Notes: a model not told the origin generated them from the letters alone. Shown: positions 1-10,857, numbered from the stretch's first letter. The stretch: 43,312 nt of DNA from an uncultured Clostridium sp. (GCA_947650745.1 CANSWM010000007.1:1-43312); one strand, 5' to 3'. Translations and numbers: made by a program.

Positions 1-556
1 CATTTTGTACCCAATTATCTTTTGATAATGTTATTGTTTTGCTGCGTGGTATATTTGCTTTTGTTTTTAATGCTTCTTGTAATTCTTTCTCAGTAATAAA
101 TGCTGAGCTTTGATTTATTACAATTTTTACGTTATTTGCATTATCAACAGTTACTACTAAGTCATAAAAATATTCTTTTCTTTCTGCAATTGAATTATGA
201 ATGTATTCTGCTTTATCGCCATAGTTTATATAGGCAAATAGTACTTCTGCTTGTGTATCAGGGTCAATTGCAAATAATCCAAGCTCTCTTAAAAAGAAAC
301 CTTGTGCCACATCTGTGTTCTTAAATGTTCCTTTGATATTTACCTGAGTATTTATTTCTCCTTCATTTATTCTTGTTATATTAAAACTATGCTCTTCTTG
401 TACTAAGTTAGTTAATGCCTTAAGAGTACTAAGTTCAGCATCAGTAGTTTCTCCGCTACCTATCGCAAATCTAGAAAATTTTAATAGCTTAGACTGTAAT
501 GTTTTGGCAGCTAAAATTGCCCCTTGAGTAGTTGTGCATAATGTTCCGTATCCCAT
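1..556 (-). CDS. Phage tail-collar/tail fibre protein, N-terminal part (runs off window)
   Basis: Reverse-complement reading from ATG at 556 (RBS GAAAGGAGC): MGYGTLCTTTQGAILAAKTLQSKLLKFSRFAIGSGETTDAELSTLKALTNLVQEEHSFNITRINEGEINTQVNIKGTFKNTDVAQGFFLRELGLFAIDPDTQAEVLFAYINYGDKAEYI; typical phage tail-collar fibre N-terminus. Confidence 0.85.
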   Translation of the reverse strand, partial: MGYGTLCTTTQGAILAAKTLQSKLLKFSRFAIGSGETTDAELSTLKALTNLVQEEHSFNITRINEGEINTQVNIKGTFKNTDVAQGFFLRELGLFAIDPDTQAEVLFAYINYGDKAEYIHNSIAERKEYFYDLVVTVDNANNVKIVINQSSAFITEKELQEALKTKANIPRSKTITLSKDNWVQN

Positions 557-560
557 CGCT

Positions 561-1109
561 TTATGCTCCTTTCATCGTTATATATTTTCTTGTACATAAA
601 AAAGTTCCTACTTCATTAAGAATAGAAACTTTTTTCCCCTCATTTATACCATCTGTATTTACAGACATTTCTGTAAACTTTATTCCTATTAAAGCTGAGC
701 CTAAGCTGCAATTTAAGTTTATTGTTTTAGTTATATCTTCTATGTATTTATCTATGTCAAATAGTATTTTTTCAAGAATGTTGGCTTGTTCATAATTGAG
801 GGTATTATTGCTCTCAATTATTTCTGAAGACATAATTGCATAGCAAGTACTTCTTAAAGTTGCTATATTATTTCTTATTCTGTCAATATTTAGTCTTGTA
901 GGATAATCTCGCATATTCCAGTTTACTTTTATTGTTAACTTTAGTTGTGCACCATAACTATTTAATATATCTTGCAAGTATCCGCACCAGGTTTCCACCC
1001 TGTTTAAGTCAGTGTAATTGTAAGCACCTTTTAAATTAGAAGATGAGTTCGTTCTATCCAAAGCTTTTTCTACATCACTTCTTAGTCTGTCAAAAATTAG
1101 ATTATCCAT
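561..1109 (-). CDS. Phage tail-region protein of unknown function
   Basis: 182 aa ORF between tail fibre and tail protein. Confidence 0.7.
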   Translation of the reverse strand: MDNLIFDRLRSDVEKALDRTNSSSNLKGAYNYTDLNRVETWCGYLQDILNSYGAQLKLTIKVNWNMRDYPTRLNIDRIRNNIATLRSTCYAIMSSEIIESNNTLNYEQANILEKILFDIDKYIEDITKTINLNCSLGSALIGIKFTEMSVNTDGINEGKKVSILNEVGTFLCTRKYITMKGA

Positions 1110-1112
1110 TCG

Positions 1113-2817
1113 TTAAACCCCTCCGTCTACTTTCGCATTTAATTTTGTATTAGATATGAAGCCTCCTGTTAAATCGACGTCTATTTTTGATATATACCCT
1201 GTTAATTTTTGTTCAAAATTACTTTCTATTTCTACTTCTTCAGCTAAAACTTCATCTTGAAGTAAATGTTCCAGATTTACTTCGTAAGTGCTTTGGTAAT
1301 AAGCTAATACCCTTTTTCCTATCTCTTCGGCATTGTTTTTATTTATTAGAAATGCGTTTTCTATTTTTAGTGTGTGTTGTTTAATACTGTCATTAAGATT
1401 TTCAACTTTTATTAAATGGGTTCTTAAAGTATCTATGTATTTGCAACCTTTTATTATTACTTCTGTTGTTTCTGTACAAGTAATAATAGCATAATTGCAA
1501 TTAGATTTTTTTATTATTCCACCTGAACAAACTATACTTGTAATGGGTTCACTAAATATTACCTTATTATCGCCCACATCTAATTCTTGCCTTGCTATTT
1601 CTTCCTCTACTTCACTTGATATAAAATTATGTGATATAACCTCAACCCCACTAACTATTTCATTTTGTTCTATCGTTTTTGTCCCTTGAAAAATATTATC
1701 TTTTTCTATAACAATTCTATTTTGACTATTTTTTATAGTGTATATTTTAATTTTTTCACTTCTACTACAGTCGGCTACTGCACCAATTGCAAATACTGCT
1801 TGCTGTAATGCTTCTCTGTGCGAGCAAACTGGAATATACCCAGTCATAAGAATGCTTTTTAAGCTTTCTTCTACTTCATATTCTTTTTCCTCAATACTGG
1901 CAGAACTAAATATCTCTTTTATAACTTCTATAAATGGGATGTCCTTGTACATTCCTCCCATAAAATCGGTTTTGTCCATAATTCCTATTAGGTCTATTGC
2001 GCTAATACTCATTGCTTTATCTTTTTCGCTCTTCCAAGTATCCAAATAAAATGTACCCATTTCTTTTTCTTTATTGTCCTTTATAAATTTCTCTCTAACC
2101 TCTAGCTTTTGTCTTTGTTGCAGTAATCTATAAAAGCCCTTCGGATTAATAATATTAAATTCGTCGTCTTCTGAATATGCAGTAAAATCTAATGTGTTTA
2201 TGCTTATTTCTGAGCTTAACAAATCTACTTCTTCAAGAACTTTTGCGCTTATTAAATTGTCTCCTTCAAATATCTTTTCAGCTCCGATATAAAATTCTAT
2301 ACAATTTTATATATCTACACGGTTTATTTGTACTATAGAATGTTATAATAATCTTACCATAGTTTTCTACAGTATTATTACATACATAATAAAAACTGTT
2401 TGGATAAAAGTCTTTATCACTTAAAAGATTTCCTTGTAAATCATAAAATTTTAAATTCAAATGATTACAAAAGTCTTTTGCTTTACTAAATACAAGAGTT
2501 AAACCTAGGCTTGAGTGAGATTTTGTAAAATTTATCTCCATTGTTAGAGGAGTAGTGAAATTTCCAAAATCGTTTGACATTTCATTACTCCACCAACCCA
2601 TACCGTTTAATTCCTCTGGCATTAATTCAAAAGACCCATCTAAAGCAAATTGATTTCTCTCACATGTCCCATATTTTATTTCTTCTAATTCTTCCTCTTT
2701 TAGGTCTTGCAAATTAACAAATTCTTGCTTATCATTAACAGCTAATTGACTATCTTCTTTTGCTGTAACATCTACTAATCCAAATTTTATGCTTGCTTGA
2801 GTTCGCAATTCCATCAA
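1113..2817 (-). CDS. Phage tail protein joined by one +1 shift at CGG (2284-2286)
   Basis: ORF 2278..2817 ends ...YRILY-CGG-AGC-TGA; skipping C gives ...KLYRILYGAEKIFEGDNLISAKVLEEVDLLSSEISINTLDF, which runs into ORF 1113..2222. Length 1705 = 3n+1. Confidence 0.85.
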
Positions 2818-3206
2818 CTCCTTGCTGGCTTTTTAGCTGTGAAATTTACAGTCATATCTTTTCGATAAGCTCTATTTTTATTTGTATCAAAGCTATAAAT
2901 CACTCTAGAAACATTATTAAAATATGCTCTAAATTCAAAATTAGCAATTCTTACTTCGTGAAATTCTTCAGGTTCTGTTAATTTATCCCAAAGTCTTTCA
3001 TATTCTTCATAGTTAGAATCTGTTTGTGGTTCAAATTTAATATTAGAATAATTTAAGTACACACCTATAAGTTCACTTTTTAAATCGCCATTATCTGTTC
3101 TATTGGCATATTTATGTAAAAAGTCTGCCATTTCTTTTATATCTGCGAAAACTCCTATTTTGTATACATCTCCATCTATTAGAATAAAATCAAATTTTTG
3201 ATTCAT
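2814..3206 (-). CDS. Phage tail-associated hypothetical protein
   Basis: 130 aa ORF between the tape measure and tail protein genes. Confidence 0.7.
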   Translation of the reverse strand: MNQKFDFILIDGDVYKIGVFADIKEMADFLHKYANRTDNGDLKSELIGVYLNYSNIKFEPQTDSNYEEYERLWDKLTEPEEFHEVRIANFEFRAYFNNVSRVIYSFDTNKNRAYRKDMTVNFTAKKPARS

Positions 3207-5781
3207 TACCTTGACCCTCCTAAAATCAATTTATAACCTTTTCGTTTGCTTTCACTATCCAGATACGGCTTTAGTATTCTTGCTAATACAGCTAAGTCTC
3301 CATCTAAGTTAAGAATGATTTCAACAGGCTTATCATTATTGTTTGCTGCAGTATCCTGTTGTTTAAACATTTTTAGTGCCGTAATTATCATGTCAAGCAT
3401 CTTATTTTCGGGTGCAACAATTTCTCCTTGAGTTTTATTGTCCCCTATCATTGCTAGCTGTGGTGTATTAGCTTTAACAAATCCACCTTGGGCTAATTTT
3501 GGAATAACTATATTATTTATTGTAGGAATATTAAAACCAAAGCGGTTTCCGCCAAATCCTGGTACCCAGTCTGGAATATCAAAATGAACTTTGTTAATAG
3601 CATTAATCATGCCGTTTATTGAATTTATTACGCCATTTGCCATTCCTTCAATTCCGTCCAAGTATTGAATTTATCGTATTTTTTATAAAGTTCCAAATAC
3701 TTGTAAAAATATTTGTTACTGTTGTTTTTAATCCATTCCATATATTGTCCCAAATACTTTTAATTGTATTTAAAACATTAGATACTGTATTTTTTACACC
3801 GTTTACATTATCTGTTACTATTTTTAAAATAGTGTTCCAAATGTTTTTAAAGAAATTACATATTGCCTTCCAAATGTTGCTAAACACTTCTTGGGTTTTG
3901 GTCATTGCTTCGCTTACTGTTGTTACTATTTTTTGCCATAAATCAGAAAAGAATTGGCCTATTCCATTCCAAGCTTCTTCCCAATTTCCGCTGAAAAATG
4001 TTTAAGATAAAATCTAGTACGGCAGTCAACGCCTTAATGACCCACCCTATTGCATCTACTATTGCAGAAATAACGGGGGTTACAATGTTTAGTACAAAAT
4101 CAATAACTGGAGATAAGCGTTCAAAAACTGCGCCTATTATCTCAACTAATTTCCCTCCAAACTCTAACAAACTTGTAAACGCATCTTTTCCGCCATTTTC
4201 CCAAATTTCTTTAAGTTTTGCAGTTATTACCTCAAACCAGTGAGATAGTGTACCGCATATACTGATGACAGCATTTGCAAAATTTTGGAAACTAGAACTT
4301 GCTGTCCATTCTTCAAAGACGCCCAGTACTCCTTCTTTAATTTCAAGTAAATTATTAAATGCATCTGCTAAGCTTTGTATTATCTTGTCTCCATTTCCTG
4401 CATTCTTCCAAGCTTCTGCAAATGCATCTGCTATATTACCAATTATATTAAAGAAATGTGATAGCATCTGTAAGTTCAATTCTATCGTTTTTTGAATAGT
4501 ACCATTTGACCAGATGTTTATGAAACTTCTACCAATTGCTTCTCCAAGATTTTTTATTCCCTGAAAAGCATTCTTTATTGAATTTATAACAGACATTCCT
4601 TTTGAGTCCCAAGCCTTTTTCAAAGGGTCAAACATAAACTCAAATATTTTTGTAAATCCATCCATTTCTGATTCTGCTTGTTTTATTGTATCTTGTAGTG
4701 GATTTCCAAAATCTAAAGCCCCAGAGTCTCCGCTTGCTCCACTACCAGAACCGCCACTATCTTTTCGTGGTAAAACATTAAGATTATCAAACACCGCTAG
4801 ATTATTTAGTTCTTTTGCTGATTTTTTTGCACTTTCTCCAATTCCTGCTACGGCTGAATTAGCATCATTAGCAGAATTTGCCACATTTGCAATATCTGAA
4901 GAAGCTGAACCAAGTCCACTTGAATTATCAGCCTTTTTACCTGATATAAACTCTGTAAAAGACTTAAACGCATTTGCTAAAACTTGTAATTTTGCAAGCA
5001 CTAAGTTTATGCCCTTTACAATTGGCGTAAATAAATTGATAAGCCCTTGACCTGATGTTGCCTTTAACTCATTAAATCTTAAGCTTAAAACTCTAGTTTG
5101 ATTAGCCCAACTATCACTTGTTCTTGCAAAATCGCCTTGTGCTATGCTCAATTTATCTAATACAAAATGATATCTTAGTGCTGTTTTTTCTTGTTCTGTC
5201 ATTTTTGCAGTTGTTTTTCCATAACCATTTGCTAAAGCGTATTGGTCCAAGGCATTTTGAGTCATTACAACACCTAGGTCTTTAAGTGTTTCTGTTTCCC
5301 CTGTAAATACAGATTTTAGTTTTGTATAAGCTATATCCGAAGATAAGTTATAAAAAGATGCAACATCTCCAACAAGTCCAGTCAGTGTTTTAGACATATC
5401 TAACGCTGATTCGTTACTAAAATCAAAGGCTTTAGCCATAGCACCAAAAGTACCTGCATATTTCTTAGTCACTGTTTGTCCTAATCCAAATTGTTCTATT
5501 GCATTTTGAGCAAATTTATCTATTTCTCCGTTTAAATTACCGAATGTAACATCTACAACGTTTTGTACTTCGCTTAAATCAGAACCTAGTTCTAAACAAC
5601 TCTTAGTAAAACCTGTTATTGCTTTTACAGAAAATGCAGTTACTGCTAATTTTCCTATTTTCTTAAGTGAACTTTCAATTCCAGAATTTTTAACCGCCAT
5701 ATTTGCATTCTTTAATCCCTTGTTAAACGGGTTTGAATTTAATAAAAGCTCAAAGTCTATCGCTCCTACATTAGTACTCAT
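3206..5781 (-). CDS. Tail tape measure protein, joined by two +1 shifts at CGG (3988-3990 and 3654-3656)
   Basis: Three ORFs merge: ...NIFQ-C-GGA-NWEEAWNGIGQFFSDLWQK... and ...NSILG-C-GGA-IEGMANGVINSINGMI. Length 2576 = 3n+2. Confidence 0.92.
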
Positions 5782-5848
5782 GCCTAATACGCCTCCCTTT
5801 ACTCTTTTATAAATCTTAGGATTTGTCAGGCCCTGAACTAACTACCGA

Positions 5849-5989
5849 TTAGTGCTGTTCGCTCTGTATTTTATTTATTTTCGTATCTATTTTTATTATT
5901 TTCTTACATCTAACACATTTTATTTCTCCTGTACAAATCTCAGCCTTTATTAAAAGCTGATTACACACAGGACACCTTACTTCTTTCAA
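5849..5989 (-). CDS. Small CxxC zinc-finger (Com-like) phage protein, TTG start
   Basis: LKEVRCPVCNQLLIKAEICTGEIKCVRCKKIIKIDTKINKIQSEQH*; two CxxC pairs, overlaps the end of the upstream gene. Confidence 0.6.
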   Translation of the reverse strand: MKEVRCPVCNQLLIKAEICTGEIKCVRCKKIIKIDTKINKIQSEQH

Positions 5990-6638
5990 ATTTCACCACC
6001 TGCCATCTCAGCAAACATTTTTTGAAATTGTTGAATTACTTGGTCATAATCATTTTTATCCATGTTTTGGGCTATCTTGTTTCTATAACTTCTTCTAATT
6101 TCAAGTTGTTCTGGGGTAAAAGTATTTAACTTATCTTTGTCTTCTTCTGCTCTTATTTGTACTAACTTTCCGCAAAGGGGTATCTTCCATTAAATTCGAT
6201 ATATCATCAACTAATTCTCCCCAATTCATCGTTTCTATCTTTTCTCTAACACTATAACCATATTGAGCTTTTAAACTAGAAGCTATAGTTCCCCAGTCAT
6301 CATTTATGTCATACCATAATTCAGAATTTCTAGACTTTGTGAAATCGTTTCTCCATTTCTTCAAACGAAACTTCATTCACTTGAGCTAAAATTGCCAGTA
6401 TTATAGTAGATATATTTTTAACCGTTAGGTCCATGCTTTCAATTTCACCTTTTGCTTTTTTTCCTAGTAACAATTCAATAACCTTAAGCATTGTTTCAAG
6501 AGAACTATTTTTTTCAAACAATGCTTGCGCCTTTGCAACAGCTTTAGCTTTACAGTCAACTGTGTAAGTTTTTCCTTCTGCTATTGTTATTGTTTGTTCT
6601 TCGAATCCCAATTTATCCGTAATATTTATATTAGACAT
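5986..6638 (-). CDS. Tail assembly chaperone pair (G/GT-like); needs a non-CGG +1 shift near 6345 plus a CGG shift at 6170-6172
   Basis: ORF 6330..6638 (short form) overlaps ORF 6131..6376 in +1 frame; ...EDTPL-C-GGA-KLVQIRAEEDKDKLNTFTPEQLEIRRSYRNKIAQNMDKNDYDQVIQQFQKMFAEMAGGEI*. Position between tail tube and tape measure. Length 653 = 3n+2. Confidence 0.8.
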
Positions 6639-6661
6639 TTTAAACTCCTCCTAAAATTTAT

Positions 6662-6692
6662 AAAAAAGTAAAGAGTGGCTTTTTACCACTCT
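6662..6692 (-). terminator. Intrinsic terminator after the tail tube gene
   Basis: Minus strand AGAGTGG-TAAAAAG-CCACTCT followed by TTACTTTTTTA. Confidence 0.6.
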
Positions 6693-6697
6693 AACAT

Positions 6698-7174
6698 TTA
6701 TTTTGCAGTATTTGCTTTTATAGCATTTGCTGCGGTTTCAGTAGCCGCAGGTGTGTAAGTAGGTTTGCCGTTTGACATAGCATCGAATTCAAGCGGTATA
6801 ACATCTGTTGATTTTCCTGCCCCCCAGTTGGTTACACTGAATAATGCATTCTCAAAAAGTAAAACCGAACTATTAGGAAAAGTCCATTGCAAACACCCTT
6901 CAACATCCCTACCGTTTTTTAAAGCCATTCCTGCGACATAATCATTTCCTGTATCTCCAAAGTGCCTTTTACCTGCAATAGATATTATTACAGACTTAGC
7001 TGTCATTAACCTTCTAATCCACCCCTCTTGGTCCATAGGATGCCATTCTTCTATTCCATTATCTAATTTAACTGAAAAAGTTTCCATGTCTGCAATATTC
7101 GTTAAAGCATCCATACTAGCACCAACCTGAAACTGGTTTTTGTAAACGGGATAAACCCCTGTTGGTAGTCCCAT
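6698..7174 (-). CDS. Major tail (tube) protein
   Basis: MGLPTGVYPVYKNQFQVGASMDALTNIADMETFSVKLDNGIEEWHPMDQEGWIRRLMTAKSV; typical phage tail tube. No in-frame CGG. Confidence 0.85.
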   Translation of the reverse strand: MGLPTGVYPVYKNQFQVGASMDALTNIADMETFSVKLDNGIEEWHPMDQEGWIRRLMTAKSVIISIAGKRHFGDTGNDYVAGMALKNGRDVEGCLQWTFPNSSVLLFENALFSVTNWGAGKSTDVIPLEFDAMSNGKPTYTPAATETAANAIKANTAK

Positions 7175-7578
7175 TATTTTTCACCTTCCTTATAAAATAA
7201 ATTTAATTCTATCGAAAACTTAAAAACTCCGTTCTCGTCTGACCCTAAGTCGATGGGTCCTTCGTATAAGCCCTTAATAAAGCAGTTATACTTTTCTATA
7301 AAAAAAGAGCTATTCTCTAATAGCTCATAAATAGCATTTGCTTTTAATTCTGCTAAATTATAATTCTTAGTCCATTTGATAAGTAAAGTAATTGGTAATA
7401 TCCCGTATGTTTGTAAATTTTTAAACTCTGAAATTGTTTCTATTTGCCTTCTATTTGCATAAATTGCAATAGCCTGTTCTTGGTTGTCATCCATTTTTCC
7501 AATATACCAATTTGTGCAGTCTTTAATTATTGTTTTTAAATAATCTTTAAACTTAGAAGTACTTAGTTTTTTAATCAT
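7174..7578 (-). CDS. Phage head-tail/tail completion protein
   Basis: 134 aa ORF in the head-tail joining cluster. Confidence 0.6.
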   Translation of the reverse strand: MIKKLSTSKFKDYLKTIIKDCTNWYIGKMDDNQEQAIAIYANRRQIETISEFKNLQTYGILPITLLIKWTKNYNLAELKANAIYELLENSSFFIEKYNCFIKGLYEGPIDLGSDENGVFKFSIELNLFYKEGEK

Positions 7579-7940
7579 TATCGTAATCTCCTTTTAAGAA
7601 ACTTTTTAAAATTTTTCACAGTCAACCCTTTTTTTGGTCCTGACATATAAGTATTAAAATAATATTGTCTAGCATGTGGATTTTTAGTTTGTTTTATATT
7701 TAATTCTGGGTCAAAATATACTTTTCTTGCATAAGGTGTATCTACTACGATTTTTGCAATTCCTTTCTTTACTTTCTTATCATCAACAAAAGTACTATCA
7801 TCTTGCATTGTACCAGTATCCAAAGGCATTGTTTGGCTTTGCATCAGGTCAGTTTTTAACCCTTCTGCGGTATCTATAAGAGCCATTTGAACCTGTCTAT
7901 TAATCATAGCTATATTTTTTTTGTTATAAGTTATTTTCAT
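7578..7940 (-). CDS. Minor capsid/head-tail joining protein
   Basis: 120 aa: ...MPLDTGTMQDDSTFVDDKKVKKGIAKIVVDTPYARKVYFDPELNIKQTKNPHARQYYFNTY; resembles phage minor capsid protein 2. Confidence 0.7.
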   Translation of the reverse strand: MKITYNKKNIAMINRQVQMALIDTAEGLKTDLMQSQTMPLDTGTMQDDSTFVDDKKVKKGIAKIVVDTPYARKVYFDPELNIKQTKNPHARQYYFNTYMSGPKKGLTVKNFKKFLKRRLR

Positions 7941-7941
7941 T

Positions 7942-8290
7942 CTATGTCAACTCCAATACTGTCATATATACAGACCCATCCGGGTTTCGAGGCCTCTTTG
8001 ATAGTTGTACATTAAACTTACACCCTCCTATAACTACCTCTCCTCCGACCTATCTTTTTTAAGCCCGGAGCAATATCACCTATTAATATTACTTTTCCAA
8101 CTAACTCTACTTTTTTATTGTCACTATCAATTATAATTTTATTTTTTTCAACAAATCTACATTTTTGATTTTTGAGAAATACAGATGTAAGGGGCTCCCC
8201 TTCTTCAGAAAGCCCCTTTTCAAATAATTTAACATCACATTCATTATTTAATAATCTTTTCAGATAGTTAGGATTTAATTTGTTTGTCAT
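7942..8290 (-). CDS. Minor capsid/head closure protein joined by +1 shift at CGG (8045-8047)
   Basis: ...PGLKKIG-C-GGA-GEVVIGGCKFNVQLSKRPRNPDGSVYMTVLELT*. Length 349 = 3n+1. Confidence 0.82.
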
Positions 8291-8682
8291 ATTATTCTAC
8301 TCAATAGCCCTGTTCTTTTTAAATATGCATAGGCCTCTTTTGAAATATTAAGTTTTGCATGAATTTCTTCATGTTCTTTTTCATTTACAGTTAAATCTCC
8401 ACCTATGCTAAAGCTAGATACTTCTGTATAATTTTCATAAATTCCATCTTCTTTTATATGTTCAGCTTGCACGCAGGTTGCCTTTACTATTAAATATTTT
8501 TGATTCTCTGTTAAATTGTTAAATCCTTTTTTCTCAATTCTTGTTAATGTAGCATTGTTAATATCAATTGAGGCTAGTTCTAAATATTTTTCTATTTCAT
8601 CATCTTTTAACTCCAATAATGAAGTAAATCCATACTTAGAATAGTTCTCTTTTGTTGCATAGACTGTTATCATTCGCAACAC
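8287..8682 (-). CDS. Head-tail connector protein (gp6-like)
   Basis: 131 aa ORF, position and sequence style. Confidence 0.6.
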   Translation of the reverse strand: MLRMITVYATKENYSKYGFTSLLELKDDEIEKYLELASIDINNATLTRIEKKGFNNLTENQKYLIVKATCVQAEHIKEDGIYENYTEVSSFSIGGDLTVNEKEHEEIHAKLNISKEAYAYLKRTGLLSRII

Positions 8683-8686
8683 CTCT

Positions 8687-9115
8687 CTATTTCTTTAGCT
8701 TTTTAATTTCTTCGTCTTTCGCTTTTAATTGCTCCTTTACTTCAGCAAATTCTTTTTCTTTTGCTTCTAGCTTTGTTCCCACTTCAGTTAGTTCTTCGTC
8801 TTTCGCTTTTAATTGCTCCTTTACTTCAGCAAATTCTTTTTCTTTTGCTTCTAGCTTTGTTCCCACTTCAGTTAGTTCTTCGTCTTTCGCTTTTAAAGTA
8901 TCTAATAATTTGTCTACTTCTTCTTTGTTAAACTGTGTTTTCTTCAATTCTTCAAGCGCATTTTTAACTTTCTTGTACTCTGCGTAAGAAACTGTTTTGT
9001 GTTCTCCATCTGCAATTTTTTTACCATTTTCATAAATGTCAAAACCATTTTTTATATAAGCTTCTTTTTCAGAAGCATTTATGGAATATTCTATATTTCC
9101 TTTAACTGCAACCAT
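8687..9115 (-). CDS. Coiled-coil phage structural protein with internal tandem repeats
   Basis: LKAKDEELTEVGTKLEAKEKEFAEVKEQ repeated; lies next to the capsid gene. Confidence 0.65.
   Translation of the reverse strand: MVAVKGNIEYSINASEKEAYIKNGFDIYENGKKIADGEHKTVSYAEYKKVKNALEELKKTQFNKEEVDKLLDTLKAKDEELTEVGTKLEAKEKEFAEVKEQLKAKDEELTEVGTKLEAKEKEFAEVKEQLKAKDEEIKKLKK
8711..8908. repeat. 84-bp (28-aa) direct tandem repeat, about 2.3 copies
   Basis: 'ttcgtctttcgcttttaattgctcc...' recurs at about 8711, 8795 and 8879. Confidence 0.9.
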
Positions 9116-9177
9116 AATTTTACTCCCTTCGTTTTAAGAATTTTCATTTTCTTAAGTTTTTCAACTTCTATCTTTGT

Positions 9178-10065
9178 TTACTCTTCCGTATTTATTTTAA
9201 TACCTTTCACTCTTGTATCAATTACAAACAAATCCCAATACTTTCTTAATTGGTATAAGTAACCATCACCTTGTGTATGTGTACCTGGTGCCCATAGTTT
9301 TATATATGAGTGCTTGTCACAAGCTAAAACTGACTTCGGATGTACAAGTATCATATTAATTTGTTTTGCACTTGTTCCTGGGACACAACCATCTGTAAAG
9401 TTATATGCAGATTTCATTCTTGAACTTGGTATTTTTTTGATATTTACGTCATCTAAAGACCTAACAGCACGATTGAAGCCATTTCCTCCCCCATTTAAGT
9501 AGAATACTTTTTGAACATCTTTTGCATTTTTGATTATTTCTTCGATATCCGGTGTAACATAGAATAGTCTACCTTCAGCAGGCACCTCGTCCTCGTCCAT
9601 TTCTTTCATATATTTGTCATATAATTTTAGTATGTTCTCCACGGTTGGGGCGGTTGTATCAGGTGTTTCTCCTAAAGCCACAAAATCATTGTGAAGTTTA
9701 GAAATTCTGTAACAGTCTTCTTCAGGAATTGCGTGTTCTTCCTCAAAAACATTAGTAATATTTGCAGCAGCTACTGCTAAATTGCTTTCATCTACATCCA
9801 TTGTATCTACGAAGAATTCTACGTCTCTGTCATGTGCTAAAGTTTTAGACATGAAGTTATTTTTTACGCTTTGACGATTAAAGCCTCCATTTCTAGTATG
9901 GTCTTTAAAGCCTCCCATTTCGATATATGGGATTTTTACAGTATTAGCATTAATGAATGTTATTTTTTCTGTTGTTAAATCGCTTGTTAAGCTTTCTCTT
10001 TTGTACTTTTGTTTTAGTTGCCTTTCAAATTGAATAGCATAATTAATCGTATTTGCCATTTTCAA
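9178..10065 (-). CDS. Major capsid protein
   Basis: MANTINYAIQFERQLKQKYKRESLTSDLTTEKITFINANTVKIPYIEMGGFKDHTRNGGFNRQSV...; typical Clostridium-phage capsid. No in-frame CGG. Confidence 0.85.
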   Translation of the reverse strand: MKMANTINYAIQFERQLKQKYKRESLTSDLTTEKITFINANTVKIPYIEMGGFKDHTRNGGFNRQSVKNNFMSKTLAHDRDVEFFVDTMDVDESNLAVAAANITNVFEEEHAIPEEDCYRISKLHNDFVALGETPDTTAPTVENILKLYDKYMKEMDEDEVPAEGRLFYVTPDIEEIIKNAKDVQKVFYLNGGGNGFNRAVRSLDDVNIKKIPSSRMKSAYNFTDGCVPGTSAKQINMILVHPKSVLACDKHSYIKLWAPGTHTQGDGYLYQLRKYWDLFVIDTRVKGIKINTEE

Positions 10066-10119
10066 ATCTCCTCTCTTTTTTTTTGGTAGAGAAAATATTG
10101 AAATATACTTGCTTAGCTC

Positions 10120-10857
10120 CTAATCATCTTTTGAATTACCAAAAATCTTTGATATTTCAGTATCTTCTGAATTAGAACTCATGTCTCCTTGACTTCCTCC
10201 AAATGCAAAGCCTTTCTTTCCTTCTTGCATAGCTCCTTCATTTTTTAACTCAGGCCATTCTGCTACAATTTCGTCAATTTCAGCTTTAAGTTTTGCTTTA
10301 TCTAATACACCGTTTTCAGCAACTTTGCTGATATCTACAAGTCTAGCTGCCCTTCTTACTTTTTTTGCATTAATATCTGCATCTATCATTTCTAAAGCTA
10401 TTTCTGCTCTTATATTTTCAATATCAGCTGTAGTCTTTTCTTGCTGTTCTTTATTATCTTCTTCTGTATCTTGCTCTGTATTCAAGTTGTTTTCTTCTTT
10501 TGTTTCACTAACTTTTTGTTCTGCAGATTTAGCACCTTTACTATACATTCTGTTTATAAACCCGTCTAATTCGTCTTGATTTTTAAAAGTTATTGACCCA
10601 TCGGCATTAGTTTTTGCAACCGATTTATCTTTTTTAACTTTTTCACCCTCATTTTTGTTTTTCTCAGCTGTGTTTCCAAATGCTTCAGTCACGCTATTAT
10701 CTGTTTCTTGCTCTATTTTTTGTTCTTCAGAGTCCGTTTCTGTGCTTTTAGTTTCATTTGAATTATCAGCTTTTTCAGTAGTCTGAGTATCTACTTTTTT
10801 ATTCTCTTCGTCTTCCATAATTGGAACCTCCACCGTACAAAGCTCGTCAGCTTTCAT
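10120..10857 (-). CDS. Scaffold protein
   Basis: Acidic, Glu/Lys-rich, immediately upstream of the capsid gene. No in-frame CGG. Confidence 0.8.
   Translation of the reverse strand: MKADELCTVEVPIMEDEENKKVDTQTTEKADNSNETKSTETDSEEQKIEQETDNSVTEAFGNTAEKNKNEGEKVKKDKSVAKTNADGSITFKNQDELDGFINRMYSKGAKSAEQKVSETKEENNLNTEQDTEEDNKEQQEKTTADIENIRAEIALEMIDADINAKKVRRAARLVDISKVAENGVLDKAKLKAEIDEIVAEWPELKNEGAMQEGKKGFAFGGSQGDMSSNSEDTEISKIFGNSKDD

Noticed and set aside
6330-6376. CGA as a second shift codon (tail chaperone AAA-CGA-TTT)
   Set aside because: CGA reads as ordinary Arg at other positions (helicase RIKRVKEANG, VRR-NUC FIRGLG, primase YDRFSN), so the local TTT-C slip is the better explanation.
8652-8987. 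Plus-strand ORFs opposite the phage genes (for example 8652..8987, 10325..10579, 27944..28510)
   Set aside because: Shadow ORFs of well-supported minus-strand genes; low-complexity hydrophobic/Ser-Phe translations without RBS or family resemblance.
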